Below, piece by piece: positions 24,842 through 35,073 of a stretch of DNA of 64,000 nucleotides (position 1 is its first letter; each line of letters begins with the position of its first letter). The DNA is from Phytoactinopolyspora halophila (GTDB lineage Bacteria > Actinomycetota > Actinomycetes > Jiangellales > Jiangellaceae). A program made the position numbers and the translations under genes. Below the pieces are notes generated by a model that was not told the DNA's origin, searched no databases, and was given only the letters and a program-made list of their open reading frames with translations. The stretch is taken from positions 186,001 through 250,000 of the forward strand of contig NZ_QMIG01000004.1 of NCBI RefSeq assembly GCF_003287285.1, read 5' to 3'.

Positions 24842-26842
24842 TCAGGTGTGGAGGGATAGAGGCGGGAGATCGTCAGCGGGCTCGAAACCGAAGACTCGCG
24901 CATACAGGGACAGTTCGGCCTCCAGCGCTGCGACGATCGTCTCTGCCTTCCGGAATCCGTGCTGCTCACCGTCGAACGTGAGGTACGCGTGCGGCACACC
25001 GCGCCCCGCGACCGCCGCCACGAACCGTTCCGCCTGCACCGGCGGGCAGATCTCGTCCTCCAGTCCCTGCATGAGCAAGAACGGCGCCGATACGCGCTCC
25101 GGGAACGTCATCGGTGACCGCTCCCGGTAGCGTTGCTCCACCGCCGGCCACGGCCCTACCAGGCTCTCCAGGTACTGCGACTCGAAATCGTGAGTCTCTC
25201 CGGTACGCCAGCCCACGAGGTCGAGGATGGGGTACTGGATGACCCCGCACGCGAACACGTCGGTGAACGTCAGCGCGGCTGCCGCCGTCCAGCCACCGGC
25301 GCTGCCGCCCCGGATGGCCAGCCTCTGCGGGTCGGCCGTGCCCTCGTCGGCCAGCGCCCGTGCCACCGCCACGCAGTCCTCGACGTCGACGACTCCCCAG
25401 TTCTCGCGCAGCCGTTCCCGGTACTCCCGGCCGTGCCCGGTTGAGCCGCCGTAGTTGACTTCGACGACGCCGATGCCCCGGCTGGTGAAGTAGGCCACTT
25501 CGAGGTCGGCGACCATCGGTACCCGGCTCGTCGGCCCGCCGTGCGCGAAGACGACGTACGGCGCGAGCTCCCCGGAGGGACCGGTGAATTCGTCGTTGCG
25601 CGGCGGGGAGACGATGGCGTGGATGTCCCGGCCACCCGGACCAGAGAAGGTCCGTGCTTGCGCCCGCGGCAGGTGCCCGTCCGCGACGCCCGGCGGTGTC
25701 CGCGGCCGGGTGACGTCGGTGGCCACCAGCGTGTCCGGATCCACCGCCACCACCCGGTACGGTTCTTCGTCGCTGCCCGCCACGCCGGCGATCGACGGCG
25801 CCAGGGTCGGTGCCCACTCGGTGAATCCCACCCCGCTTTCCGGCTCGACAGCCGCGAGCTCACCTCGCGAGCCTGCCGTGTCCAGGATGCTCAACCGGGT
25901 CGCGGCGCGGCCGTGGATGACGGCAACCCGCCCGCCGCCCAGCGGCGTGAACCACTGCATACCCAGCTGCCACAGCGGCCCGCCGAACTCTTCCTCCCGT
26001 GGACACAGATTCACCGGTGCGCCCGCCGGGTGCCCGTCGGCGTCGAGCTCGACGCGGTGCAGGTTCCACCACCCCACCGGGTCGGCGGCATACAGCAGGG
26101 CTCCGTCGGATTCCCATTCCGCCTGCACGATGGCCTGTCCGGCACCACCGGCGACGGTGACGGGCTCGCCGACGCTGCCGTCAGCACGCACCCGCGCCAC
26201 CCGCAGCAGGGTCGAATCCCACGGCATCGCCGGATGGTTCCAGCCGATCCACGACAGCCAGCTACCGTCCGGCGAGGGACGCGGGCAGCTCAGGAAGTGC
26301 GTGTCCGCCACGAGCTCGCGCACGGCCTCCGGCTTGGTGGCCCCGGAGCCGTCCAGTGGCACGGCGACGACGCACCGCCGCACGTCCGTGGGTTCGGGCC
26401 CGGTGAGCTCCTCTCGGATGCACCAGATCTCGTGACCGTCCGGCGCTGTCACCGGTTCGACGTAGCGCAGCCCCGCCGGCCGGTCCGGTTCGGGCGTCAG
26501 CGGTTCCGGTCGCTCACCCGCCTCGGGCTCGTATCGGTACAGGCGCTGGTCGGAGAACTCCGAGAACACCACGGCGGGACCGGCTCCGCCTGGCGCCGGC
26601 GCGATGACGTAGGCGCGCCCTCCGTACTCGTGTACCCGGCTGCGCACGTTCCACGGCGGCGGAAGCACGACGTCGCCGGTGCCGCGCAGCAGTGCCAGCC
26701 TGCCGCCTTCGGTGGGCCGGGGCTCGGTCCACCACAGCTCGCCGCCGTACTGGCTCACCCAGCCCGGCCGGCCGTCCACCTCCGCCACGGACCGGGCGTC
26801 GATCGACGACTGCCAGGTGCCATGTGGTGCCGTTCGTGTCAT
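24842..26842 (-). CDS. S9-family serine peptidase (acylaminoacyl/prolyl oligopeptidase type)
   Basis: The enzyme has 666 residues. An N-terminal beta-propeller (about 1-400) precedes the alpha/beta-hydrolase catalytic domain with Ser514 in GGSAGG, Asp596 in QGLEDEICPP and His628 in GEQHGF. It cleaves short peptides in the cytosol. GGAGGG lies 8 bases before the ATG at 26842; the frame is open further upstream but that is a shadow of the M20 gene. Only 14 bases separate it from the M20 peptidase, so M55, M20 and S9 form one operon. Confidence 0.87.
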   Translation of the reverse strand: MTRTAPHGTWQSSIDARSVAEVDGRPGWVSQYGGELWWTEPRPTEGGRLALLRGTGDVVLPPPWNVRSRVHEYGGRAYVIAPAPGGAGPAVVFSEFSDQRLYRYEPEAGERPEPLTPEPDRPAGLRYVEPVTAPDGHEIWCIREELTGPEPTDVRRCVVAVPLDGSGATKPEAVRELVADTHFLSCPRPSPDGSWLSWIGWNHPAMPWDSTLLRVARVRADGSVGEPVTVAGGAGQAIVQAEWESDGALLYAADPVGWWNLHRVELDADGHPAGAPVNLCPREEEFGGPLWQLGMQWFTPLGGGRVAVIHGRAATRLSILDTAGSRGELAAVEPESGVGFTEWAPTLAPSIAGVAGSDEEPYRVVAVDPDTLVATDVTRPRTPPGVADGHLPRAQARTFSGPGGRDIHAIVSPPRNDEFTGPSGELAPYVVFAHGGPTSRVPMVADLEVAYFTSRGIGVVEVNYGGSTGHGREYRERLRENWGVVDVEDCVAVARALADEGTADPQRLAIRGGSAGGWTAAAALTFTDVFACGVIQYPILDLVGWRTGETHDFESQYLESLVGPWPAVEQRYRERSPMTFPERVSAPFLLMQGLEDEICPPVQAERFVAAVAGRGVPHAYLTFDGEQHGFRKAETIVAALEAELSLYARVFGFEPADDLPPLSLHT

Positions 26843-26856
26843 CACGGGCCCTCCGG

Positions 26857-28200
26857 TCAGCCCACGCTGCTGAGGAACCGGTCCAGGACCCGTGCCCCGG
26901 ACTCCAGCGCTTGCGCGGGAACCCGCTCGTCCACGCCGTGCACGAGCGGTGCGAGTTCGATGTCGGGCGCCAGTGTCATCGGCGTGAAGCCGTAGCCGGC
27001 GATGCCCAGCCGGGAGAATTGCTTGGCGTCGGTGCCGCCACCCATGCAGTACGGCACGACGTGCCCATCCGGATCTTCGGCGTGGATGGCCTCGGCCATC
27101 GCCGCGAACGTCGGCGAGTCCACTGGCGCCGTCAGCGGGATCTCGCGGTGGTAGTAGTCCCACTCGACACGCGGACCGGTGAGCTCGTCCATGGTCGCCT
27201 CGAACTCCGCTTCGGCGCCGGGAACCATCCGGCCGTCGACGTGTGCCGTGGCCTCCCCCGGTATGACGTTGACTTTGTAGCCAGCCGAGAGCATCGTCGG
27301 GTTCGCGCTGTTGCGCACCGTGCTCTCCACGAGCCTGCCGGCCCGGCCGAGCTGGTGGAGCGCGGCGTCGACGTCGAAGTCCGGCGCATCCGGGTCGATC
27401 TTCACGCCCATCGCCTGGCCGAGCCGCACCAGCGCGGCGTGCACCGTCGGGCTGAGCCGCATCGGCCACCGGTACTCGTCGATGCGCGTGATGGCGGCGG
27501 CCAGCGCCGCGACGGCGTTGTCGTCGTTCCTCTTGGAGCCATGTCCGGCCGTGCCGTGGGAGGTGAGTTTCATCCAGGCGGTGCCGCGTTCGCCGGCGCC
27601 GATCGGGTAGATCCGGCGGCCGTCGGCATGGTACGTGTAGCCGCCAGACTCGCTGATTCCTTCCGTGCAGTCCTCGAACAGCTCTGGGTGCTCGCGGACC
27701 AGCCACGACGCACCGTAGGCCGCGGTGTCTTCCTCGTCGGCGGTGAAGGCGAACACGATGTCACGACGGGGGCCGCGTCCCTCGCGCGCCCAGGCCCGGG
27801 CGACGCTGATCATCATCGCGACCATGTTCTTCATGTCCACCGCGCCGCGGCCCCACACCATGCCGTCGCGCACCTCACCCGAGAACGGATGCACGGTCCA
27901 GTCGGCAGCGTCCGCCGGGACGACGTCGAGGTGGCCGTGCACGAGCAGTGCCGGGCGCTCGCGCTCGGCCGCGGGAATCCGCGCCACCAGGTTGGCGCGG
28001 CCAGGTGCCGATTCGAGCAGCTTCGACTCGATTCCCACCTCGTCGAGGCGACGTGCGACGTACTCGGCGGCCGGGCGCTCCCGGCAGTCGCCTCCGCCCC
28101 GGTTGGTGGTATCGATGCGGATGAGCTCGGACGCGAGGGTGACGACGTCCGGATCGGTCATGGTGCCCCCAGGTCTCGTTGCGACATCGGACTCAGCCAT
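26857..28200 (-). CDS. M20-family metallopeptidase
   Basis: This 447-residue protein has the dinuclear zinc site of the family: HGHLDVVP, GRGAVDMKN, TADEED and a late GGTDAK segment. The dimerisation domain sits between about residues 200 and 330. Family activities include dipeptidase, carboxypeptidase and acetylornithine deacetylase; an amino-peptide hydrolase is most consistent with its neighbours. It overlaps the M55 gene by 8 bases, with GGAGGAGAG just upstream of its ATG inside that gene. Confidence 0.85.
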   Translation of the reverse strand: MAESDVATRPGGTMTDPDVVTLASELIRIDTTNRGGGDCRERPAAEYVARRLDEVGIESKLLESAPGRANLVARIPAAERERPALLVHGHLDVVPADAADWTVHPFSGEVRDGMVWGRGAVDMKNMVAMMISVARAWAREGRGPRRDIVFAFTADEEDTAAYGASWLVREHPELFEDCTEGISESGGYTYHADGRRIYPIGAGERGTAWMKLTSHGTAGHGSKRNDDNAVAALAAAITRIDEYRWPMRLSPTVHAALVRLGQAMGVKIDPDAPDFDVDAALHQLGRAGRLVESTVRNSANPTMLSAGYKVNVIPGEATAHVDGRMVPGAEAEFEATMDELTGPRVEWDYYHREIPLTAPVDSPTFAAMAEAIHAEDPDGHVVPYCMGGGTDAKQFSRLGIAGYGFTPMTLAPDIELAPLVHGVDERVPAQALESGARVLDRFLSSVG

Positions 28201-29029
28201 ATCTCTCCTCCATGGCGTTGGAGATGAGCGTCGTGACGGCTTTGAAGCAGCGGATCATGTCGTAGGCGGTGGGAGCGAGAAAGCGCACCCGCCGTGGCCG
28301 TATCCATTCCACGGTCGGCACCATCGCCGCGAATCCCGCCAGCTGGGTGGCGTCGACCTCGATGTCCACGGTGAACGGTTCCTCGCGGGTGACGGGAGGA
28401 TGACGAGTGGCCAGCGACGCCGCGGCGGTGGCGCCCGCACGGATGTCGGAGAAGCTCTGGGCGGGAGTCCGGCACCGCGCAGCGTAGCGCGACACGTAGT
28501 CTTTCACCGCGACCGTCTGGGCGTCAGGCGCGTAGGTCGAGGCGTCGGCGCATGCCCGGTCGTCGCCGGTGACCAGGATGACGGGCGTGCCGTATTCGGC
28601 GGCCACGTGGGCATTGAGCCGCCCCTCGCTGGCCGGTTCGCCATCGACCCAGACGCCGGTGATGGAGTTCGGGAGGTAGGTGTGCGCCAGCACACCTTCC
28701 ATGCCGGCGCCCGCGTGGTAGCCGAGGAACACCACGCCGTCGACGTCGCCAGCCTGGATGCCTTCGACCATCGTCAAGTCCTTGTGCCGGCCGGTGATCA
28801 TCTCCGCGCGCCGGTCGAGCTCTTCGAGGAGAAGGTTGCGCATGGTCGCGTGGGCCTCGTTGACGAGCACCTCGCTGGCGCCGCCGTCGAACAGGCCGGC
28901 GATGGCGGCGTTCACGTCAGAGGTGAACATGCCGCGGCATCGCTGCCACGGCTCGGTGCCCGGTTCGACATCGGCCGGCCACGTCGCGCCCGTGGCGCCC
29001 TCCATGTCGGCCGATATCAAAATCTTCAT
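28193..29029 (-). CDS. M55-family D-aminopeptidase (DppA-like)
   Basis: This 278-residue protein starts MKILISADMEGATG, whose DMEG is the zinc-binding signature of the DppA D-aminopeptidase family. It also has a FLGYHAGAGMEGVLAHT segment with family histidines. In Bacillus the homologue releases D-Ala from D-Ala-containing peptides. It is the first gene of the M55-M20-S9 operon and, with the LD-carboxypeptidase, points to use of peptides from cell walls. No strong ribosome site is visible. Confidence 0.85.
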   Translation of the reverse strand: MKILISADMEGATGATWPADVEPGTEPWQRCRGMFTSDVNAAIAGLFDGGASEVLVNEAHATMRNLLLEELDRRAEMITGRHKDLTMVEGIQAGDVDGVVFLGYHAGAGMEGVLAHTYLPNSITGVWVDGEPASEGRLNAHVAAEYGTPVILVTGDDRACADASTYAPDAQTVAVKDYVSRYAARCRTPAQSFSDIRAGATAAASLATRHPPVTREEPFTVDIEVDATQLAGFAAMVPTVEWIRPRRVRFLAPTAYDMIRCFKAVTTLISNAMEERYG

Positions 29030-29116
29030 GTGGCGCTACGATACGCGAAACGAAGTCATGCCCTCATGGGGGCTACCCGGAAATCTTCCCGAATGTCGAG
29101 TTCATGCCGAGAATAT

Positions 29117-30217
29117 TCAGGGAGTTGCCACCTCGACCTCGAAGCCTTCCTCGTTCTCGAAGTAGGCGGCGTAATGGTGCGGACCCCCGGCATACGGGTG
29201 ACGGTCGCTGAACATCAGCCGCCATCCGTAGGTCGGCGCCTCGGAGACAATCCGGTCCACCATCCACCGCTCCGGAACGGCCAGCGCGAGATGGTTGAGC
29301 CCCGGTGCCTTGCGATCATACGGCGCCCACGACATGTCCGGCGACTGCTCGATCACCACGTATGGGCCGCCGCCCGGCGACTGCCACGACCGGCCGGTGT
29401 CCCATACCTGGAACAGCGTCCAGCCCAATCGCTCGAACAGCCATCCGAACGAGCGGGTCGCAGCCTCGATATCGCGCGTCCAGATCTCGACGTGATGCAG
29501 GCCGGTGGACGGCGTGCGGACATCGGACAGCGACGGGTCATCTGCGGGCTCGTACGCGTTCACCGCCGGCTGCTGGTGTGTCCGCTGCGCCGGCGCCGAG
29601 TATCCCGTCTCGAGAGCCCGCAGGGCGGGGTCGAGCTCGTTGACCGCCGAATCGGTCAACGGCTCGTCCATACGTTGTGGCTCGTTGTATCCCGGATACG
29701 TAGGCTGCGGGGATCCAGGGGGGTATCCCGATGGCGCGGCCGGCGGAGCAGGGGCAGCCGGTGGTCCGCCTGGTGGTGGCCCGCCCGCCGGCGGGCCACC
29801 AGCGGGTGGTCCGCCGGCCGGCGGAGCAGCGGGCGGCATCCCGCCTGCTGGATAGCCCATCGGATCGCTGCCGGGCCAACCGTGCTCGGGGCCACGCGGC
29901 ATGTTCTGGGTGTGTTGCGCGGGAGCGGCATACTGATGCTGCTGCGAGGGCTGCGACTTGCGCTCGGCATCGCGACGCTGACGAAGCTCGGCCGCTGCGG
30001 CGTCGAGCCAGTCGTCAACGTCATCCATCGAGTAGCCTTCGCGCATCCGCACGACCTTGAACTCCTCGGCTTCGATCCGCTCGGGCGTGATCCCCCTTCC
30101 CCCCGGGCGGCCGTCGAGCGCTTCGATGACCTGATCGACAAAGTCATCCACGGCGTCGAGGTCGTAGCCCTCGCGCATCCGTACCGTACGAAACTCGGGT
30201 TCGCGACTCACAGCCAC
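29117..30217 (-). CDS. Fusion of two DivIVA-type modules, a Pro/Gly linker and a VOC domain
   Basis: The protein has 366 residues. Near the N-terminus are two copies of a short motif, FRTVRMREGYDLDAVDDF and FKVVRMREGYSMDDVDDW, which match the membrane-binding DivIVA-domain repeat of actinobacteria. A low-complexity linker of Pro, Gly, Ala and Gln (about 90-210) follows. The last 130 residues are a glyoxalase/VOC-type domain (LHHVEIWTRDIEAATRSF, LNHLALAVPERW, HHYAAYFENEEGFEVEV) with candidate metal His and Glu residues. The GTG at 30217 has GAGGAG 12 bases upstream. It lies next to rlmN. The role is unknown: perhaps a polar- or septum-located VOC protein. Confidence 0.75.
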   Translation of the reverse strand: MAVSREPEFRTVRMREGYDLDAVDDFVDQVIEALDGRPGGRGITPERIEAEEFKVVRMREGYSMDDVDDWLDAAAAELRQRRDAERKSQPSQQHQYAAPAQHTQNMPRGPEHGWPGSDPMGYPAGGMPPAAPPAGGPPAGGPPAGGPPPGGPPAAPAPPAAPSGYPPGSPQPTYPGYNEPQRMDEPLTDSAVNELDPALRALETGYSAPAQRTHQQPAVNAYEPADDPSLSDVRTPSTGLHHVEIWTRDIEAATRSFGWLFERLGWTLFQVWDTGRSWQSPGGGPYVVIEQSPDMSWAPYDRKAPGLNHLALAVPERWMVDRIVSEAPTYGWRLMFSDRHPYAGGPHHYAAYFENEEGFEVEVATP

Positions 30218-30373
30218 GGTGTCGTCACACTCCTCAGGAACGAGAACGACCGACCTCGGACACGTCCACAGCCCGCGGCAGACACCGCGCACCATCCGAG
30301 CCGTCGAATCCCCCGAGATCGGCCACTCCAAGCAGAACGTAGTCTAAACGCTCCACGACGCGCGAGGGACAAC

Positions 30374-31495
30374 TCAGGTCGGTGACGTAGCCAACTGGCC
30401 ACACGCCCCGTCTATATCACGCCCGCGAGTGTCACGCACGGTGACCGAAATACCGTGCCGCTCCAGGGCGGCGACGAACGCGCGCTCCACCTCGGGGTCC
30501 GACGCCGTCCAGCGCGAACCTGGTGTGGGGTTCAGCGGGATCGGGTTGACGTGCACCCAGCCGCGCCCGCGCTCGGTGAGCAGCTCGCCCAGGAGATCCG
30601 CCCGCCACTCGTGATCGTTGATGTCTCTGATCAGCGCGTACTCGATGGACACGCGGCGGCCGGTGCGGTCGAAGTACCGCCGCGCCGCGTCCAGCGCTTC
30701 GCCGACCTTCCATCGCGTGTTCACGGGGACCAGCTCGTCGCGCAAGCCGTCGTCGGGTGCGTGCAGCGAAAGCGCGAGAGTCACCGAGAGATCCTCCTCA
30801 GCCAGCCGATCGATCGCCGGAGCCAGGCCGACCGTGGAGACGGTGACGCTACGCTGGCTGATCCCGAGACCGGCGGGAACGGGATCGATGAACCTGCGCA
30901 CGGCGGAGAGCACGGCGTTGTAGTTGGCCAGCGGCTCGCCCATCCCCATGAACACCACGTTGGTGATCCGTCCCGGCCCGCCGGCGAGCTCGCCAGCGCC
31001 AGCCATCCGTGCGGAGGCCACCACCTGTTCGACGATCTCCGCTGCGGACATGTTGCGCGTCAGGCCCTGCTGGCCGGTGGCGCAGAAGGGGCAGTTCATT
31101 CCGCATCCGGCCTGGCTGGACACGCAGACGGTGATCCGGTCCCGGCTGGCCGTGTAGCGCATCATCACGCTCTCCACGAACGAGCCGTCGAACAGCTGCC
31201 ACAGCGTCTTGCGCGTGTAACCGCCATCGGTGTCCTGGTGCCGCACCGGCGAGACCAGCGGCGGCAGGAGCTCACCGACCAGCCCGGAACGGGCGGACGC
31301 GGGAATGTCCGTCATCGCCTCGGGATCCGCGAGGAACCGGGCGAAATAGTGGCGCGAGAGCTGATCGGCCCGGAACGGCCGCTCACCGAGCTCGGACACC
31401 GCCTCGCGCCGGGCATCCACGTCCAGATCTGCCAGGTGTCGCGGAGGCTTACCCCGGCGCGCCGGCGTGAGCTGAAGCTCTCCTGGTCTGGGCAT
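30374..31495 (-). CDS. rlmN: Dual-specificity 23S rRNA/tRNA adenine C2-methyltransferase RlmN
   Basis: This 373-residue radical SAM enzyme has the CxxxCxxC cluster at Cys131, Cys135 and Cys138 (CGMNCPFC). [13 protein letters not shown], the SAM-binding GEP region, and the C-terminal segment with [15 protein letters not shown] containing the methyl-carrier cysteine are intact. It methylates A2503 of 23S rRNA and A37 of some tRNAs. GAAGGA precedes the ATG at 31495; the open frame continues to 31540. Its place beside cdsA, frr and pyrH is the usual actinobacterial one. Confidence 0.93.
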   Translation of the reverse strand: MPRPGELQLTPARRGKPPRHLADLDVDARREAVSELGERPFRADQLSRHYFARFLADPEAMTDIPASARSGLVGELLPPLVSPVRHQDTDGGYTRKTLWQLFDGSFVESVMMRYTASRDRITVCVSSQAGCGMNCPFCATGQQGLTRNMSAAEIVEQVVASARMAGAGELAGGPGRITNVVFMGMGEPLANYNAVLSAVRRFIDPVPAGLGISQRSVTVSTVGLAPAIDRLAEEDLSVTLALSLHAPDDGLRDELVPVNTRWKVGEALDAARRYFDRTGRRVSIEYALIRDINDHEWRADLLGELLTERGRGWVHVNPIPLNPTPGSRWTASDPEVERAFVAALERHGISVTVRDTRGRDIDGACGQLATSPT

Positions 31496-31630
31496 GGTGC
31501 ATCCTTCCGGCTCGGGTGTTGACGGTATCGATTCTCCCACGCTGCCGGAGCGACAACTCTGCGTTGCCTCGTTTGGCTCTCGTTATGTCACCTGGCGTGT
31601 CCCAACATATGGACACTAATGATCACCTCA

Positions 31631-32524
31631 TCAGTTCGCCGTGACCACGAAAGCGAGCACGAGCCACACCAGCGGGGCGGTGGGCAGCAGCGAATCCAGC
31701 CGGTCCATGATCCCGCCGTGGCCCGGAAGCAGCGAACTCATGTCCTTGATGTTCAGATCACGCTTGATCATCGACTCGCCCAGATCCCCCAGCGTCGCCC
31801 CGAGGACGCCGACGGCGCCCAGCAGCACGCCACTCCACCACGGTGCCTCGAACGCGAGTACGGCGATCGCCATACCTGCGGGAACTCCCAGCAGCAGCGA
31901 GCCGGCGAATCCCTCCCACGTCTTCTTCGGGCTCGCACTCGGCGCCATCGGATGCCTGCCGATCAGCACGCCGGTGAAGTATCCGCCCACGTCCGAGGCC
32001 ACGACCACGGCCAGCAGCGCGAAGACCTGCCAGTGCCCGTCGTCAGCGCGAACCATCAAGACCGCGAAACCGGCCAGGAACGGCACGTAGACAACCGTGA
32101 AGATGCCGGACGCGACGTCGCGAAGGTATCCGGCCATCGGGCTGCCCAGCCGCCACACCACGATCGCCAGGACTGTCAGCGCCAACCCCACGACCAGCGC
32201 CGAATCCCCGGCGACAAAGCCACCCACGAGCATCAGCACCGTACCGAGTACGGCCGGCACGACGGGTACGTGCACCTCACGGGAGGCGAACGCGTGCGCC
32301 AGCTCCCATACCGCGACCACCATCACGACGACGACGAGCCCGACGAAGGCCGGCGCGTACAGGAACAACGTTCCCACGGCAAGGCCCGCCAGCAGGAAGC
32401 CCACTGCCGTCGCCGCGCGCAAATCCCGCCCGGGACGCCGTTTCGCTCGGCCCGGCGGTCGCCGCGACGGCTCCGAGTTGTCATCAGAGTCCGCCGGCTG
32501 GTCTGCCATCACCGAGCCCGACAC
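31631..32524 (-). CDS. cdsA: Phosphatidate cytidylyltransferase
   Basis: This 297-residue integral membrane protein has about eight helices. The C-terminal signature SDVGGYFTG ... SPKKTWEG ... LGDLGESMIKRDLNIKD ... LLPGHGGIMDRLDSL is that of CdsA, which makes CDP-diacylglycerol from phosphatidic acid and CTP. The N-terminal 35 residues are hydrophilic and Arg/Pro-rich. The GTG start is 8 bases after the frr stop, so the two are co-transcribed. Confidence 0.93.
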   Translation of the reverse strand: MSGSVMADQPADSDDNSEPSRRPPGRAKRRPGRDLRAATAVGFLLAGLAVGTLFLYAPAFVGLVVVVMVVAVWELAHAFASREVHVPVVPAVLGTVLMLVGGFVAGDSALVVGLALTVLAIVVWRLGSPMAGYLRDVASGIFTVVYVPFLAGFAVLMVRADDGHWQVFALLAVVVASDVGGYFTGVLIGRHPMAPSASPKKTWEGFAGSLLLGVPAGMAIAVLAFEAPWWSGVLLGAVGVLGATLGDLGESMIKRDLNIKDMSSLLPGHGGIMDRLDSLLPTAPLVWLVLAFVVTAN

Positions 32525-32532
32525 CGGCTCTC

Positions 32533-33090
32533 TCAGACCTCGAGAAGCTCGGACTCTTTGTGCTTGAGCAGCTCGTCGACTTGGTCGACGTGATTCTTCG
32601 TCATCGTCTCCAGCTGCTTCTCCGCACGGGCGGCCTCGTCTTCACCCACCTCGCTGTCCTGGACCAGCTTCTCCAGCGCGTCCTTGGCATGCCTGCGGAC
32701 ACTCCGGATCGAAACCCGGATGTTCTCGGCCTTCTCCCGGGCCAGCTTGATGTACTGCCGCCGGCGCTCCTCGGTCAGCTCTGGCAACACGACCCGGATG
32801 ACCTGCCCGTCGTTCGACGGGTTGACTCCCAAGTCGGAGTCCCGGATGGCCCGTTCGATCACACCCATCGAGGACTTGTCATACGGCTGAACCGTGATCA
32901 TCCGGGCGTCGGCGACGTGAAACGAGGCCAGCTGGTTGATAGGTGTCTGTGAGCCGTAATAGTCGACCATGATCTTGTTGAACATGGACGGATGAGCCCG
33001 TCCCGTCCGGATCGCCGCGAAGTCTTCCTTGCCGACCGATACCGCCTTGTCCATCTTCTCTTCGGCCTCGAAGAGTGTTTCCTCGATCAC
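32533..33090 (-). CDS. frr: Ribosome recycling factor
   Basis: The protein has 185 residues, exactly the usual length. [19 protein letters not shown] and [20 protein letters not shown] are diagnostic. It splits post-termination ribosomes with EF-G. The GTG at 33090 follows AAAGGAG by 6 bases; the upstream in-frame extension to 33201 is not part of the family. Confidence 0.95.
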   Translation of the reverse strand: MIEETLFEAEEKMDKAVSVGKEDFAAIRTGRAHPSMFNKIMVDYYGSQTPINQLASFHVADARMITVQPYDKSSMGVIERAIRDSDLGVNPSNDGQVIRVVLPELTEERRRQYIKLAREKAENIRVSIRSVRRHAKDALEKLVQDSEVGEDEAARAEKQLETMTKNHVDQVDELLKHKESELLEV

Positions 33091-33235
33091 CGCTGCTCCT
33101 TTGCCTCGTGTGCGCCCTGACTCTGACATGCGGGTGACGCCAATCAGCAGCTCTCGGCGATCTGCCCGTTCAAGCCGCCGAGAAAACGCAGTGTCCCGCA
33201 TCGGGCTTCAAGTTGTCGATGACAGTATCGGGACC

Positions 33236-34114
33236 TCATTCCTCAGTCACGACCGTATCCACCCCAGCGGCGACGATGGTACCGATCGGATCGCCACGGA
33301 TCGCACGGGCGATGCCGTGGTCCTCGTCCAGCCCGAAGACCACGATGGGAAGCTTGTTGTCCGCGCAGAGACTGAACGCCGCCGGATCGGCGACCTCCAG
33401 CCGGCGCCGGATCACGTCGCGATAGGTGATGCTCACGTACTTGCGGGCCGAGGTGTCCTCGCGAGGGTCGGCCTCGTATACGCCGTCGACCCCGCTCTTG
33501 GCCATCAGGAGCCGGTCACATCCGATCTCCAGTGCGCGCTGGGCCGCCACCGTGTCCGTGGTGAAGTAGGGCATTCCCGCCCCGGCCCCGAAGATCACGA
33601 CACGGCCTTTCTCCAGGTGGCGCGCGGCACGCCGGGGAATGTACGGCTCGGCCACCTGGCCCATCGTGATGGCCGTCTGTACGCGGGTGTCGACCCCCCG
33701 TTGCTCCAGGAAGTCCTGCAGCGCCAGGCAGTTCATCACCGTCCCGAGCATGCCCATGTAATCGCCGCGAGCCCGGTCCATGCCGTTGTTCTGCAACTCC
33801 GCGCCGCGGAAGAAGTTCCCGCCGCCAACGACGATGGCGACCTGCACGCCCTCGCTGACCGCTCCGGCGATCTGCTCAGCAATGGACTTGACCACTTGCG
33901 GATCCACGCCCACCTTGCCACCGCCGAAGACCTCACCGGAGAGCTTGAGCAGCACCCGTCGCCGTTCGGCCGCCTGTTGCGGGGAGACGTCGGGCGCCGG
34001 AGACGTGTCCGCCGCATCCGGATCGCCACTGTGCCGCGACATCTCGCCGTCCTGTTTCGGCACGCCATCGCTCAACGCCACGGCTGGCACCCCTCCCGCT
34101 GTTGTCTCCGCCAT
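33236..34114 (-). CDS. pyrH: Uridylate kinase
   Basis: The kinase has 292 residues. The core has [31 protein letters not shown] and [14 protein letters not shown], typical of bacterial UMP kinase, which forms UDP and is regulated by GTP and UTP. An N-terminal tail of about 50 residues (Asp/Ser/Pro-rich) precedes the core and is longer than usual. GGAGG is 7 bases before ATG 34114. Hairpin C2 separates it from tsf, which suggests partial transcriptional uncoupling. Confidence 0.92.
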   Translation of the reverse strand: MAETTAGGVPAVALSDGVPKQDGEMSRHSGDPDAADTSPAPDVSPQQAAERRRVLLKLSGEVFGGGKVGVDPQVVKSIAEQIAGAVSEGVQVAIVVGGGNFFRGAELQNNGMDRARGDYMGMLGTVMNCLALQDFLEQRGVDTRVQTAITMGQVAEPYIPRRAARHLEKGRVVIFGAGAGMPYFTTDTVAAQRALEIGCDRLLMAKSGVDGVYEADPREDTSARKYVSITYRDVIRRRLEVADPAAFSLCADNKLPIVVFGLDEDHGIARAIRGDPIGTIVAAGVDTVVTEE

Positions 34115-34150
34115 GGTGCCGGCCTCCTCGCATGCTCGGCTGCTCCCCTC

Positions 34151-34202
34151 GTGATCATCAACGATCTGACGCGTCACCACGCCCACGATCGTTGATGATC
34201 AC
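34151..34202 (-). terminator. Long hairpin, GATCAT family (type C, copy 2), between tsf and pyrH
   Basis: Perfect 16-base arms (34151-34166 and 34187-34202), sequence GTGATCATCAACGATC, flank a 20-base loop. The hairpin lies 18 bases after the tsf stop and 36 bases before the pyrH start. A terminator or attenuator inside an otherwise co-transcribed translation operon fits the position. Confidence 0.6.
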
Positions 34203-34220
34203 GAATTCGGTCATATTCGC

Positions 34221-35039
34221 TCAGGCACCCACCTCGAACCGGGCAAAACGCGTCACGGTCACGCCCGCCTCCTCGAGAATCGCACTGACCGTCTTCTTCG
34301 AGTCTTTCACCGACGGCTGGTCCACGAGAACACTGTCCTTGTAGAAACCGTTAACCCGGCCTTCAATGATCTTCGGCAGCGCCTGCTCGGGCTTGCCTTC
34401 CTCGCGCGCCGTCGCCTCGGCGATCCGGCGCTCGTTCTCCACAACCTCGGCCGGCACGTCGTCGCGGGTGACGTACTGCGGGCGCATGGCAGCGACCTGC
34501 ATGGCAATATCGCGCGCCACCGCCTCGTCGTCGCCCTCGTACTCGACAATCACGCCGACCTGGGCGGGAAGGTCGGCCGAACGCCGGTGAAGGTAGGTCA
34601 CGACATTGCCGTCGAAGCTGGCCACCTGGCGCACCTCGACCTTTTCGCCGATGACCGCGTTCGCGTTCTCGACCGCGTCGGCCACCGTGCGTCCATCCGG
34701 CAAGGTCGCCGCGTTCAACGCCGCCGCGTCGGCCGGCATCGTCACGGCTGCGGCCGAGGCAATGTCGGATGCCAGCTTCTGGAAATCGGCGTTCTTCGCC
34801 ACGAAATCCGTCTCGCAGGCTAGCTCGATCATCGCGCCGCCCTCGGCGGCGACCAACCCGTTCGCCGTCGTACGCTCGGCGGCGCGCTTGGCGGCCTTCG
34901 CCGCGCCCTTGATCCGCAGCGCTTCGACGGCACCGTCGAAGTCGCCGTCGCTCTCCTCGAGCGCCTTCTTGGCGTCCATCATCCCGGCGCCGGTCGTGTC
35001 GCGGAGCTTCTTCACATCCGCGGCAGTGAAGTTCGGCAT
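34221..35039 (-). CDS. tsf: Elongation factor Ts
   Basis: This 272-residue factor starts [20 protein letters not shown], followed by [20 protein letters not shown], the conserved N-terminal module. The core region [20 protein letters not shown] and a C-terminal segment complete it. It exchanges nucleotides on EF-Tu. It sits downstream of rpsB, separated by a hairpin-containing spacer. Confidence 0.95.
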   Translation of the reverse strand: MPNFTAADVKKLRDTTGAGMMDAKKALEESDGDFDGAVEALRIKGAAKAAKRAAERTTANGLVAAEGGAMIELACETDFVAKNADFQKLASDIASAAAVTMPADAAALNAATLPDGRTVADAVENANAVIGEKVEVRQVASFDGNVVTYLHRRSADLPAQVGVIVEYEGDDEAVARDIAMQVAAMRPQYVTRDDVPAEVVENERRIAEATAREEGKPEQALPKIIEGRVNGFYKDSVLVDQPSVKDSKKTVSAILEEAGVTVTRFARFEVGA

Positions 35040-35073
35040 CGTGTGCTTCTCTCTCCTCGTTGTCCACATACGA

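Noticed and set aside
24842-27706. A 954-residue reading including the S9 peptidase
   Set aside because: The part upstream of 26842 lies over the M20 gene in another frame, is Arg/Gly-rich without domain features, and a good ribosome site precedes 26842.
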